Shown piece by piece: positions 7,540-14,138 of a stretch of DNA of 14,138 nucleotides (its first letter is position 1; each line of letters starts with the position of its first letter). The DNA comes from JAKEGN01 sp964465665. GTDB taxonomy: Bacteria > Pseudomonadota > Gammaproteobacteria > Steroidobacterales > Woeseiaceae. A program made the position numbers and the translations under genes. Below the pieces are notes generated by a model. That model ran no database searches and was not told where the DNA came from. It was given only the letters and a program-made list of their open reading frames with translations. The DNA lies in assembly GCA_964465665.1 (NCBI GenBank), contig CAYXKM010000139.1:1-14138 (forward strand). Direction: 5' to 3'.

Positions 7540-8066
7540 GCATGCCCGCCGTTTATTTTTCGCACGGCCAGGAAAGCGGTCCCTGGGGAACCAAGATTCG
7601 TTCCATGGCAGAAACGGTGACAGCGCTCGGTTGCCGCGTCGAGAGCATCGACTACCAGGGTATCGCCGACCCGACCGAACGCGTCGACAAGCTGATAGCC
7701 GAATGCAGCGATGTCCGCGAATCGCTGATCCTGGTCGGCTCCAGCATGGGCGGGCACGTGGCGACCGCAGCCGCGGAGGCCGTGAACGCCGCGGGCCTGT
7801 TCGTGCTGGCGCCCGCCTATTTCATGCCGGAATTCGAAGGCCTGACGCCAACGCCGCCGGACATTCCGATCGTCATCGTGCACGGCTGGCGCGATGACGT
7901 GGTGCCGGTCGAGAATAGCATCCGCTTCGCCCGTCTATGCCGGGCGACACTGCATGTGCTTGACGGCGACCACCGTTTGACGGACAACATTGCGGAAATC
8001 AACGATTACCTTTCCCGGTTCGTGCGGCAGATCGCCGGCCAGGAGACTACGAGGAGACGCGCATGA
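7536..8066 (+). CDS. Small alpha/beta-hydrolase (YqiA/esterase-like)
   Basis: A 176-residue single-domain alpha/beta hydrolase. The start HG (10-11) in VYFSHGQESG forms the oxyanion region, the nucleophile elbow is GSSMGG with Ser70, the acid is Asp120 in HGWRDDVVP, and the base is His146 in GDHRL. All three catalytic residues are present and in order, and the short length without a cap domain matches YqiA-type and UPF0227-like esterases or acyl hydrolases. No signal peptide, so it is cytoplasmic. The substrate is unknown. ATG 7536 overlaps the previous stop as ATGA, and its own TGA overlaps the next start in the same way, so it is translationally coupled on both sides. A start 25 codons upstream is possible in the open frame but would lie fully inside the preceding gene. 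Confidence 0.88.
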   Translation: MSMPAVYFSHGQESGPWGTKIRSMAETVTALGCRVESIDYQGIADPTERVDKLIAECSDVRESLILVGSSMGGHVATAAAEAVNAAGLFVLAPAYFMPEFEGLTPTPPDIPIVIVHGWRDDVVPVENSIRFARLCRATLHVLDGDHRLTDNIAEINDYLSRFVRQIAGQETTRRRA

Positions 8067-8305
8067 GATTCCTGATCCTGATCCTATTGTCCCTGTTACT
8101 GTCGGCCTGCGGCAATGAACCCGCAGACGACGCGACCACCAGTGAGGACGAAGAAACGGTTTTCGATCCCTTGATCGAATCCGTCGACAAGGCAAAAGGT
8201 GTCGAAGACACCGTGATGCAGCATGAAGAGGATATGGACGAAGCCATGAGGCATATGGAAGACGGCACGGAGGATCCGGACGATCCGCAAGAAGAAAGGA
8301 ACTAA
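8063..8305 (+). CDS. Small acidic lipoprotein, function unknown
   Basis: An 80-residue protein with a type II signal peptide. A short MRF start leads into a Leu/Ile-rich core and the lipobox LSAC, so Cys16 is the probable lipidated residue; Gly at position +2 gives no inner-membrane retention signal. The remaining 64 residues are strongly acidic (EDEE, HEEDMDEAM, EDPDDPQEE) and likely helical or disordered, with a Met/His/Glu patch around 51-65 (VMQHEEDMDEAMRHMED). I recognise no family. The ATG overlaps the hydrolase stop by four bases, with a GAGGAG ribosome-binding site six bases upstream (8051-8056), so expression is well supported. It could be a metal-interacting or periplasmic accessory protein; that is speculative. 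Confidence 0.8.
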   Translation: MRFLILILLSLLLSACGNEPADDATTSEDEETVFDPLIESVDKAKGVEDTVMQHEEDMDEAMRHMEDGTEDPDDPQEERN

Positions 8306-8329
8306 GAGGGAATGCCGATCGCCTGAAAT

Positions 8330-8334
8330 GGAGA
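8330..8334 (+). promoter_or_regulatory. Ribosome-binding site for the cyclase-family gene
   Basis: GGAGA sits five bases before ATG 8340 and decides that start over the in-frame ATG at 8328, which has no suitably spaced Shine-Dalgarno sequence. Confidence 0.55.
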
Positions 8335-8339
8335 ACTAC

Positions 8340-9407
8340 ATGACTGTCCTTATTGCCAACCTTCGCCTGGCCCTGGCCAGTGTTGCACTCGTGTTTACGG
8401 TTACGCCTGGCGTGGCCTGGGCGGAAAATGACCAACCGCTTACGGAGAACTGGGCACCCGGTGAATGGGGCGCAGACGACAAGGCGGGCGCCGTGAACCG
8501 AACAACACCGGCGATGGTGTTAAGTGCCGTGAAGCTCGTCAGGCAAGGCAAAGTCGCAACGCTCGGCAAAGTCTACCAGCAGGATGCGCCGACATTTGGT
8601 GAGCGTAGTTGGCGCCTGGTCATTCCGGGGCTGCCAACCGGCGGACCGGTCGGTGAACAGGAAGCGGTTTACAACGATGAGTTCGTGTCCGGCGAGATTG
8701 GCCAGATCGGCACCCAGTTTGACGGCCCGGGCCACATCGGCGTGAACACCTCCAAAGGGCTGTTCTTTTACAATGGCCGCTACCTCGCCGACGCAGGCAT
8801 CAGCAGCTTTGGCTTGGGCCCGCTCGGTGTCGAGCACGTCGCCAAAATCGGTTTCGTCTGCCGTGGTGTGCTGCTCGATGCCGTTGCGTATCACGGCGGC
8901 CGCTTGCCGGTTCCTGTTGAAAACAGCGTGGATGATCCCGGGATCATCGGCGTTGCCGATATCGAGGCAATGGTTCAGAAGCAGGGAATCGACCCGATTG
9001 GTGAAGGTGACTGCGTGTTCCTTTACACCGGCCACGGCGATATCTGGGACCCGTCGAGGTGGGATACCTATGACGCGGCCGAAAAGCAAAAGCGGATAGC
9101 CGAATTCAATGCCGGTGGGCCCGGGTTTGGCATTTCGGCCTGTGAGTACCTGGCGAAGAGAAAGATCATACTCTGGGGCGGAGACACGTGGTCGAGCGAG
9201 GCGGTCGGCAAAAACTTTGGCGGCGAAACCGAGCAGCCGTTCGAGTGCCACATCAAGATGATGACGCGCAGTGGAATCTGGAACATCGAGAATCTTGATC
9301 TGAGCCAGCTTGTCGCCGACAAGGCCTACGAGTTCCTGTTTACCTGGTCGCCGCTGAAGATCAAAGGTGCCACCGGGTCGCCGGGAAACCCGATTGCCAT
9401 TTATTGA
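8340..9407 (+). CDS. Secreted cyclase-family protein (PF04199, kynurenine-formamidase-like metal hydrolase)
   Basis: A 355-residue protein with a Sec signal peptide (hydrophobic 9-23, probable AWA|EN cleavage after residue 28), so it is expected in the periplasm. The mature part follows the cyclase family pattern: WGADDKAGAVNRTTP (43-57), then GQIGTQFDGPGHIG (121-134) in place of the textbook HxGTHxDxPxH, later FLYTGHGDIW (227-236), GFGISACEYLA (262-272) and ILWGGDTWSSEA (277-288). In this family the cluster of His/Asp residues binds a divalent metal and hydrolyses amides or lactones such as formylkynurenine. Here the middle His is Gln126 and the leading His is also absent; cyclase subfamilies with GTQxD exist, so this is a subfamily marker and not clear loss of function. 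It follows the lipoprotein after 34 bases and probably shares its transcript. Substrate unknown. Confidence 0.87.
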   Translation: MTVLIANLRLALASVALVFTVTPGVAWAENDQPLTENWAPGEWGADDKAGAVNRTTPAMVLSAVKLVRQGKVATLGKVYQQDAPTFGERSWRLVIPGLPTGGPVGEQEAVYNDEFVSGEIGQIGTQFDGPGHIGVNTSKGLFFYNGRYLADAGISSFGLGPLGVEHVAKIGFVCRGVLLDAVAYHGGRLPVPVENSVDDPGIIGVADIEAMVQKQGIDPIGEGDCVFLYTGHGDIWDPSRWDTYDAAEKQKRIAEFNAGGPGFGISACEYLAKRKIILWGGDTWSSEAVGKNFGGETEQPFECHIKMMTRSGIWNIENLDLSQLVADKAYEFLFTWSPLKIKGATGSPGNPIAIY

Positions 9408-9585
9408 TTGACCGGCGTGCGTGCGGAAAAGTTTTTTCAGGAGCGATGAGACAGCCACGGACGAGATCCTGGTATTACTGGAAATGGAGCTGGGATCGTA
9501 GTTAGTTGATATGCTCAGGTACCGGATCCGATGGTCGGGCGCACTCCCCAACGTCGCCTGATCACATAACAATAAAGGAGCAAAG
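9408..9585 (+). other. Intergenic stretch without a supported gene
   Basis: These 178 bases hold no terminator or promoter I can support. There is a T6 run at 9432-9437 behind only a three-base-pair stem, a CGGATCCG palindrome (9523-9530), and two overlapping short reading frames (9421-9501 and 9446-9505), neither with family resemblance. A strong AAGGAG (9575-9580) at the right end serves the next gene. Confidence 0.5.
9575..9580 (+). promoter_or_regulatory. Strong ribosome-binding site of the GFA-family gene
   Basis: AAGGAG ends five bases before ATG 9586, the best Shine-Dalgarno match in the window, and it fixes the start of the following gene. Confidence 0.75.
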
Positions 9586-10026
9586 ATGCCGACAACAAAT
9601 GCAGGTAGCTATAAAGGGAAGTGCTTCTGCGGTGCCGTCGAAATCAGCACATCCGGAGCACCGTTCGCAATGGGCTACTGCCATTGCAAGGATTGTCGTG
9701 CATGGAGTGCGGGACCGGTCAATGCATTCACCTTGTGGAAGCCCGACCAGGTCAAGGTTGTGAAGGGCAAGGACAAACTCGGGAACTTTGCGCTCACCGA
9801 TACGAGCCAGAGAAAATTCTGCACCCAGTGCGGCGGCCATGTCCTGACGGATCATCCGCCAGGCGACTTCGTCGACGTCTATGCCGCGGTACTGCCGACG
9901 CTTAAGTTCGAACCGGGTATACACGTGAATTACGAATCGGCGGTGCTGCGAATCCGTGACGGCCTGCCCAAAATGAAAGATTTCCCGGCGGAAATGGGCG
10001 GATCCGGCAAAACCCTGCCCGAGTAA
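9586..10026 (+). CDS. GFA/CENP-V-family zinc protein (glutathione-dependent formaldehyde-activating enzyme-like)
   Basis: A 146-residue protein of the GFA (PF04828) fold, normal length. The zinc ligands are all visible: KCFCGAV (Cys13, Cys15), YCHCKDC (Cys32, Cys34, Cys37) and FCTQCGGH (Cys79, Cys82). Family prototypes bind glutathione or act in S-hydroxymethylglutathione formation, but most members, like this one, have no proven reaction. No signal peptide, so cytoplasmic. The start is set by a strong AAGGAG site five bases upstream. It stands apart from the preceding genes by 178 bases and from plsB by 102 bases and is probably transcribed on its own. Confidence 0.92.
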   Translation: MPTTNAGSYKGKCFCGAVEISTSGAPFAMGYCHCKDCRAWSAGPVNAFTLWKPDQVKVVKGKDKLGNFALTDTSQRKFCTQCGGHVLTDHPPGDFVDVYAAVLPTLKFEPGIHVNYESAVLRIRDGLPKMKDFPAEMGGSGKTLPE

Positions 10027-10051
10027 AAATCGTCCGCCCTGACGTAGCAGG

Positions 10052-10083
10052 CCCTGGTCAGTGAATCATGATTTGACCCAGGG
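10052..10083 (+). repeat. Imperfect inverted repeat between the GFA gene and plsB
   Basis: CCCTGGTCA (10052-10060) pairs with TGACCCAGGG (10074-10083) with one unpaired C. The loop contains a perfect 10-base palindrome, AATCATGATT (10064-10073). No T-run follows, so it is not a standard intrinsic terminator; a factor-dependent terminator, an operator or chance are all possible. Confidence 0.4.
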
Positions 10084-10128
10084 AATGCGGCCTCCGGTCC
10101 AGGCGTAATTCTGTAAGATTGGCAGCCA

Positions 10129-12606
10129 ATGAGCGCTCTAAGACTCCTATTCAGGCCGTGGTATTGGCTGGCGGGCAAGATCTTCGCGGTTTGGGCAAGG
10201 CCTTCGGTACTCCCGGAGGATCCGGCCGCATTGCTGGCCGGACAGGACGCGAAAGTCTGTTACGTACTGGAGACCGGCGGTCTGGCTGATACCCTGGCTC
10301 TGGAACGTGTGTGCCGAATGCACGGGCTGCCTTCCCCGTCGGATGCCCTGGATTACTGTGGACTTCGCGAACGCAGCAGAATTGTCGTGCTGCGGCGGAA
10401 AAGCGGTTTTATTTTCAGGAAGCCGCGCATGTCCGGCTCGGCGCGACTGCAACGCATCGTGGACGCGGCCGTCGCCGCGGACGGTCACGAGCTGCTGTTG
10501 ATCCCGGTCGCGATCTATTGGGGGCGTTCCCCGGACAAGGAACAATCCCTGTTCAAGCTGCTGTTCTCCGAAGACTGGGACGTCATGGGTCGCACGCGAA
10601 AGTTTTTCGCGACGGTGTTGCACGGCCGGAATACTTTACTCAGGATCAGTCACCCGCTGCCGCTGAGTACTATCGTCAACGAGGGTCTAGCGCCCAGCAT
10701 CGCGTTTCGCAAGCTGTCGCGCGTGCTGCGGGTGCATTTCCGACAACGCCGCACGGCAACGGTCGGACCGGATCTCTCGCACCGCGGTGCGCTGATTAAC
10801 CAGGTACTGCTCGATCCTCGCGTAATGCGCGCCATCGAAGCCGAAGCCGGGGACAACCGTGCGTTGCGCGAACGGACCACACACAAGGCCCGCCGTTATG
10901 CATTCGAAATCGCGGCCAACATTTCCTATCCGACGATACGCATGGTCGAGCGGTTCCTCGACCGGCTGTGGCACCGCATTTATGACGGCATAATCCTGAG
11001 CCACGTCGACAACCTGCGAGACGTCGCCAAAGACTGCGAAGTGATCTACGTGCCGTGCCATCGCAGCCACATCGATTACCTGCTGCTCGGCTACATCGTC
11101 TATAACGAGGGGCTGAGCGTGCCGCACACCGCAGCCGGCATCAATCTAAACATGCCAATCATCGGCCGGATCCTGCGTCGCGGCGGCGCTTTCTTCCTGC
11201 GGCGCACCTTCAAGGGCAACCGCCTGTATGCGACGGTTTTCAATGCCTACCTGAACCAGATTCTGGCGCGCGGATACCCGATCGAGTACTTCGTCGAAGG
11301 CGGGCGCAGCCGCACCGGACGTTTGCTGCCGCCCAAAGCCGGCATGCTGGCGATGACCGTGGACTCCTGGCTGCGCAATCCGCGACGGCCGCTCGCGTTC
11401 ATGCCGATCTATTTCGGCTACGAGAAACTGATCGAGGGCGATTCGTTCATCCGTGAACTGAGCGGCGCGGAGAAGAAAAAAGAAACCCTGGTCGGCCTGA
11501 TCCGCTCGATCAAATCGCTGCGCGAAAATTTCGGAAAAGTCTACGTCAATATCGGCGAACCGATACGCATCGAACCGATATTGCAGAAATGCAAACCGGA
11601 CTGGCGCAGTCAGGCGCGTGAAGCCGATGACAAACCGGAGTGGGTCACGGATATCGTCAACGAGCTCGGCAGCTGCATCATGATGGGCATCAATTCTGCG
11701 GCGGCAGTGACACCGATCAGCCTGCTCGCGACCGTCCTGCTGTCGACGCCGAAACAGACGATCGGCGAAATGGAACTGCACCGGCAACTGAAGCTCAGCA
11801 TCGATCTGCTGAATCGCTTTCGCTATTCCGATTCCGTGACCATTCCGGACATGTCGCCCGGAGAGATCGTCGATCACGGCGAGCGGCTCGGCGTCATCGG
11901 CCGCACCGCACATCCGCTCGGCGATGTCGTGCACATGGCCGAAAGTGACGCCGTGCTGATGACCTACTTCCGCAACAACGTCAACCACCTGTTTGCCATT
12001 CCGGCATCGATCGCCTGCTGTTTCATCCAGGGACGGAGACTGCACCACACGGAGCTGCAACGACTGCTGCGCCTCATTTATCCATTCATGCAACGCGAGC
12101 TGTGCGTCAAATGGCGTTTCGAGGACATCGACGCGGTAACCACCGAAGCCATCGCTGCGCTGGTCGAACTCGAACTCCTGACACGCGACGGCGAATGCCT
12201 GGTACGGCCGGCGACTGGCTCGGCCAGCGCATACCAGTTGCTGATGCTCGGCCAGGTGATGGTGCCGATGTTGCAACGTTTTTACCTCGCCATCGCGCTG
12301 CTGGTGAAAAATGGATCCGGCACCCTGACGCGGACCAAGCTGGAGACGCTTTGCCAGAAAAGCGCGCAGCGGCTTTCGATGATTTACGGCCTGAACTCGC
12401 CGGATTTCTTCGACAAAGCGCTGTTCCAGGATTTTGTCACTGCACTTCGGGAGCTGGGTGTGTTGCGGCGGAATGCGGCCGGATTCCTCGACTACGATGA
12501 CGACCTCGAGAGCATCGGTGTCGATGCGCGCCTGGTGCTGGGCGAGGACATCCGGCACAGCATCCTGTCGCTGACCCTGGATACACCGGGCGTCGAACGC
12601 CTGTGA
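10129..12606 (+). CDS. plsB: Glycerol-3-phosphate 1-O-acyltransferase PlsB
   Basis: This inner-membrane enzyme acylates sn-glycerol-3-phosphate at position 1 with acyl-CoA or acyl-ACP, the first step of phospholipid synthesis. The 825 residues fit the PlsB family (E. coli about 807). The four acyltransferase blocks are present in order: HRSHID with His311 and Asp316 (the HX4D catalytic pair), GGAFFLRRTFKGN (352-364), FVEGGRSRTGR (388-398, glycerol-3-phosphate binding) and FMPIYFGYE (424-432). The long C-terminal domain after about 440 is intact to DTPGVERL. ATG 10129 has a weak ribosome-binding site, but it starts at an LLFRPWYWL segment typical of these N-termini. trhO begins 1 base after the stop, so the two genes are likely coupled. 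I see no convincing promoter in the 102-base spacer. Confidence 0.96.
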   Translation: MSALRLLFRPWYWLAGKIFAVWARPSVLPEDPAALLAGQDAKVCYVLETGGLADTLALERVCRMHGLPSPSDALDYCGLRERSRIVVLRRKSGFIFRKPRMSGSARLQRIVDAAVAADGHELLLIPVAIYWGRSPDKEQSLFKLLFSEDWDVMGRTRKFFATVLHGRNTLLRISHPLPLSTIVNEGLAPSIAFRKLSRVLRVHFRQRRTATVGPDLSHRGALINQVLLDPRVMRAIEAEAGDNRALRERTTHKARRYAFEIAANISYPTIRMVERFLDRLWHRIYDGIILSHVDNLRDVAKDCEVIYVPCHRSHIDYLLLGYIVYNEGLSVPHTAAGINLNMPIIGRILRRGGAFFLRRTFKGNRLYATVFNAYLNQILARGYPIEYFVEGGRSRTGRLLPPKAGMLAMTVDSWLRNPRRPLAFMPIYFGYEKLIEGDSFIRELSGAEKKKETLVGLIRSIKSLRENFGKVYVNIGEPIRIEPILQKCKPDWRSQAREADDKPEWVTDIVNELGSCIMMGINSAAAVTPISLLATVLLSTPKQTIGEMELHRQLKLSIDLLNRFRYSDSVTIPDMSPGEIVDHGERLGVIGRTAHPLGDVVHMAESDAVLMTYFRNNVNHLFAIPASIACCFIQGRRLHHTELQRLLRLIYPFMQRELCVKWRFEDIDAVTTEAIAALVELELLTRDGECLVRPATGSASAYQLLMLGQVMVPMLQRFYLAIALLVKNGSGTLTRTKLETLCQKSAQRLSMIYGLNSPDFFDKALFQDFVTALRELGVLRRNAAGFLDYDDDLESIGVDARLVLGEDIRHSILSLTLDTPGVERL

Positions 12607-12607
12607 G

Positions 12608-13543
12608 TTGAGTGCCGTGGATCGAAGTCCTGTCGTCGTCGTTTCCTTTTACCGCTTCGTCGACATCGCGGAGCCGGAAAAAGTTTGCGCCGGACTGCAG
12701 GCGCTGTGCGATCGATTGGCGCTGCTCGGTACGGTTTTAGTCGCCAACGAAGGCGTGAACGGCACGCTCGCAGGATCGCGGCAGGCGGTACAGGCCGTTT
12801 TCGACTGGCTGCAAAACAAACTGCAGCTTGAACAGCCGATCGAAGGCCGGTGGACCGAAGCAGGGACCGCACCGTTCCGGCGCATGCGCGTGCGGGTGAA
12901 AAAGGAAATCGTGACACTGGGTCGCACGGACATCCGGCCGCAGAAACACACCGGCCGGCATGTATCGCCGGCCGAGTGGAACCGACTGATCGCGGATCCG
13001 AAAACGCTGCTTGTCGATACGCGCAATCACTACGAAATCGAGGTAGGCACGTTTCCGGGAGCGCTCGATCCGCAGACGGACAGCTTCCGGCAGTTTGCCG
13101 GGTTCGCCGAAGGACTGGCGGCCGGCGACCGCGACCGCCCGGTCGCGATGTTCTGCACCGGCGGCATACGCTGCGAGAAAGCTTCGGCGCTGATGCTGGA
13201 ACTCGGCTTTTCCGAGGTGTGCCAGTTGCAGGGCGGAATTCTCAACTACCTTGAAACGGTCGCGCCCGCCGACAATCGCTGGCAGGGTGAGTGTTTCGTT
13301 TTCGATACGCGGGTAGCCGTCGATCGCGACCTGGCCGAGGGCGGCTACGTGCAGTGCCACGCCTGTCGCCGTCCGCTCTCCAGCGAGGACCTCGAGTCTC
13401 CCGATTATCGCGAGGGAGTTTCCTGTCCCAGGTGCATCGACGAACTGGATGCCGATCGCGCTTTGCGGCTCGAGGAACGGCGCCGGCAGGTGGCGCTGGC
13501 CCGGCAGCGCGGTGAACTGCACATCGGTGCCAAACTTGATTGA
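12608..13543 (+). CDS. trhO: tRNA uridine(34) hydroxylase TrhO (rhodanese-related, YceA type)
   Basis: TrhO performs the oxygen-dependent hydroxylation of wobble uridine U34 to 5-hydroxyuridine in tRNA, upstream of CmoB-dependent 5-oxyacetyl modification. The 311 residues contain the N-terminal acylphosphatase-like part (VVSFYRFVDI, NEGVNGTLAG, about 9-56), a rhodanese domain with the catalytic loop FCTGGIRCEKA (Cys183, about 182-191) and a C-terminal Cys pair set CHAC (250-253) and CPRC (273-276) that probably binds zinc. The frame begins with TTG 12608 one base after the plsB stop; GTG 12617 (VDRSPVVVV) is a near alternative and neither has a strong ribosome-binding site. The ATPase gene starts 16 bases past the stop. 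TrhO needs no metal partner that would explain these neighbours, so co-transcription may be incidental. Confidence 0.93.
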   Translation: MSAVDRSPVVVVSFYRFVDIAEPEKVCAGLQALCDRLALLGTVLVANEGVNGTLAGSRQAVQAVFDWLQNKLQLEQPIEGRWTEAGTAPFRRMRVRVKKEIVTLGRTDIRPQKHTGRHVSPAEWNRLIADPKTLLVDTRNHYEIEVGTFPGALDPQTDSFRQFAGFAEGLAAGDRDRPVAMFCTGGIRCEKASALMLELGFSEVCQLQGGILNYLETVAPADNRWQGECFVFDTRVAVDRDLAEGGYVQCHACRRPLSSEDLESPDYREGVSCPRCIDELDADRALRLEERRRQVALARQRGELHIGAKLD

Positions 13544-13559
13544 ACGAAGGAAACCTTCG

Positions 13560-14138
13560 ATGAACCACCCGCACAGTTGTGAACACGAACATCATGGCCA
13601 TGGCAAACCAGCTGTCGCAGCAGCGGTCGTGCCAGGTCCCGACGCCGCCGGCCAGTGGACCTGCCCGATGCATCCCGAGATCTTGCGCGACGTCCCGGGC
13701 AGTTGCCCGATCTGCGGCATGGCGCTCGAACCCGTGATGCTGTCGGCCGATGACGGGGAAGATGCGGAACTCATCGACATGCGGCGCCGATTTCGATGGT
13801 CGGTCGCGCTCACTTTGCCGGTGTTCCTCATTGCGATGGCGGAGATGTTGCCGGGCATGCCATTGCAAACGATGGCACCGCCGCGCCTGTTGCAAGGCTT
13901 GCAATTGTTGCTGTCCTCACCGGTGGTTCTGTGGGCCGGCTGGCCATTCTTTCAGCGGGGCTGGCAGTCCGTGCTCAACCGCAGCCCGAACATGTTCACG
14001 CTGATTGCCTTGGGTGTCGGCGTGGCCTGGTTATACAGCGTCATCGCGGTACTGGTTCCCGACTGGTTTCCGCAGGCCTTTCGCGGTCACGGCGGCGATG
14101 TCGGCGTGTACTTCGAGGCCGCCGCGGTCATCGTGACC
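13560..14138 (+). CDS. Heavy-metal (copper) P1B-type ATPase, N-terminal part, cut by the window edge
   Basis: The reading frame is open from ATG 13560 to the last base, 193 residues, so the gene continues outside. AAGGA at 13547-13551 gives a ribosome-binding site eight bases upstream. The N-terminus is His-rich (HPHSCEHEHHGHG, residues 3-15) and is followed by a heavy-metal-binding domain of the WTCPMHPEI ... GSCPICGMAL type (33-55, paired Cys/His/Met ligands), as in CopA-like copper exporters that use this instead of a ferredoxin-like HMA domain. Hydrophobic segments at about 79-98, 111-130 and 147-167 are the first membrane helices; NMFTLIALGVGVAWLYS is characteristic of Cu(I) ATPases. The P-domain DKTGT, CPC and A-domain lie beyond the window, so copper specificity is inferred from the visible half and not proven. 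Confidence 0.88.
   Translation, partial: MNHPHSCEHEHHGHGKPAVAAAVVPGPDAAGQWTCPMHPEILRDVPGSCPICGMALEPVMLSADDGEDAELIDMRRRFRWSVALTLPVFLIAMAEMLPGMPLQTMAPPRLLQGLQLLLSSPVVLWAGWPFFQRGWQSVLNRSPNMFTLIALGVGVAWLYSVIAVLVPDWFPQAFRGHGGDVGVYFEAAAVIVT

Noticed and set aside
9412..9437. Possible intrinsic terminator after the cyclase gene (T6 run)
   Set aside because: The stem before the T-run is only three base pairs, so termination is not supported.
8520..9572. Long minus-strand open frame over the cyclase gene
   Set aside because: Antisense to a gene with a signal peptide and family motifs; its translation shows no domain.
11146..12558. 470-codon minus-strand frame over plsB
   Set aside because: Antisense shadow of plsB; Gln/His/Asp-rich composition typical of reverse-complement frames, no motifs.
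1..14138. Mobile elements, CRISPR arrays, tRNA or rRNA genes, toxin-antitoxin pairs
   Set aside because: No transposase or integrase motifs, no regularly spaced direct repeats, no tRNA-like cloverleaf segments and no toxin-antitoxin pair noticed in either strand.

Overview
The window reads as ordinary chromosomal DNA from a GC-rich Gammaproteobacterium. Evidence for this is the gene set: PlsB-type glycerol-3-phosphate acyltransferase, monofunctional transglycosylase MtgA, TrhO, a DUF2490-like outer-membrane protein, and a signal-peptide lipoprotein. Codon use looks uniform and high in GC throughout. I see no phage, transposase, tRNA, rRNA or CRISPR signal. A finer placement (for example an environmental Woeseiales/Steroidobacterales-like lineage) is only a guess.

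Layout: (1) 102-1469 (+) a class III PLP aminotransferase, tail to tail with (2) mtgA at 1477-2181 (-). mtgA diverges from (3) a secreted/outer-membrane DUF2490-like protein at 2282-2992 (+). (4) 3048-8305 (+) is a tightly packed six-gene run. It holds two tandem paralogous membrane-associated GTPases, an alkyltransferase-like DNA-repair protein, a tandem-domain DsbA/GST-kappa-fold protein, a small alpha/beta hydrolase and a tiny acidic lipoprotein. Neighbouring genes overlap by at least a few bases at every junction, so the run is almost certainly one transcript. A signal-peptide cyclase-family enzyme (8340-9407) follows after 34 bases and may belong to it. (5) A 178-base gap precedes a GFA/CENP-V-type zinc protein (9586-10026). 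(6) After a 102-base spacer with an imperfect hairpin come plsB (10129-12606), trhO (12608-13543) and the start of a heavy-metal/copper P-type ATPase (13560 to the window edge), spaced by 1 and 16 bases, probably another transcript.

Functionally the window mixes envelope biogenesis (MtgA, PlsB, the outer-membrane protein, the lipoprotein), nucleic-acid maintenance (ATL protein, TrhO), metal export (P-type ATPase) and several enzymes of unassigned substrate. The part most worth attention is the GTPase/ATL/DsbA-fold run. Its two GTPases overlap by more than 50 bases, and an eight-A tract lies five codons' worth of bases or less from the first stop. Loss of one A from that tract would fuse the two into a single ~932-residue protein.
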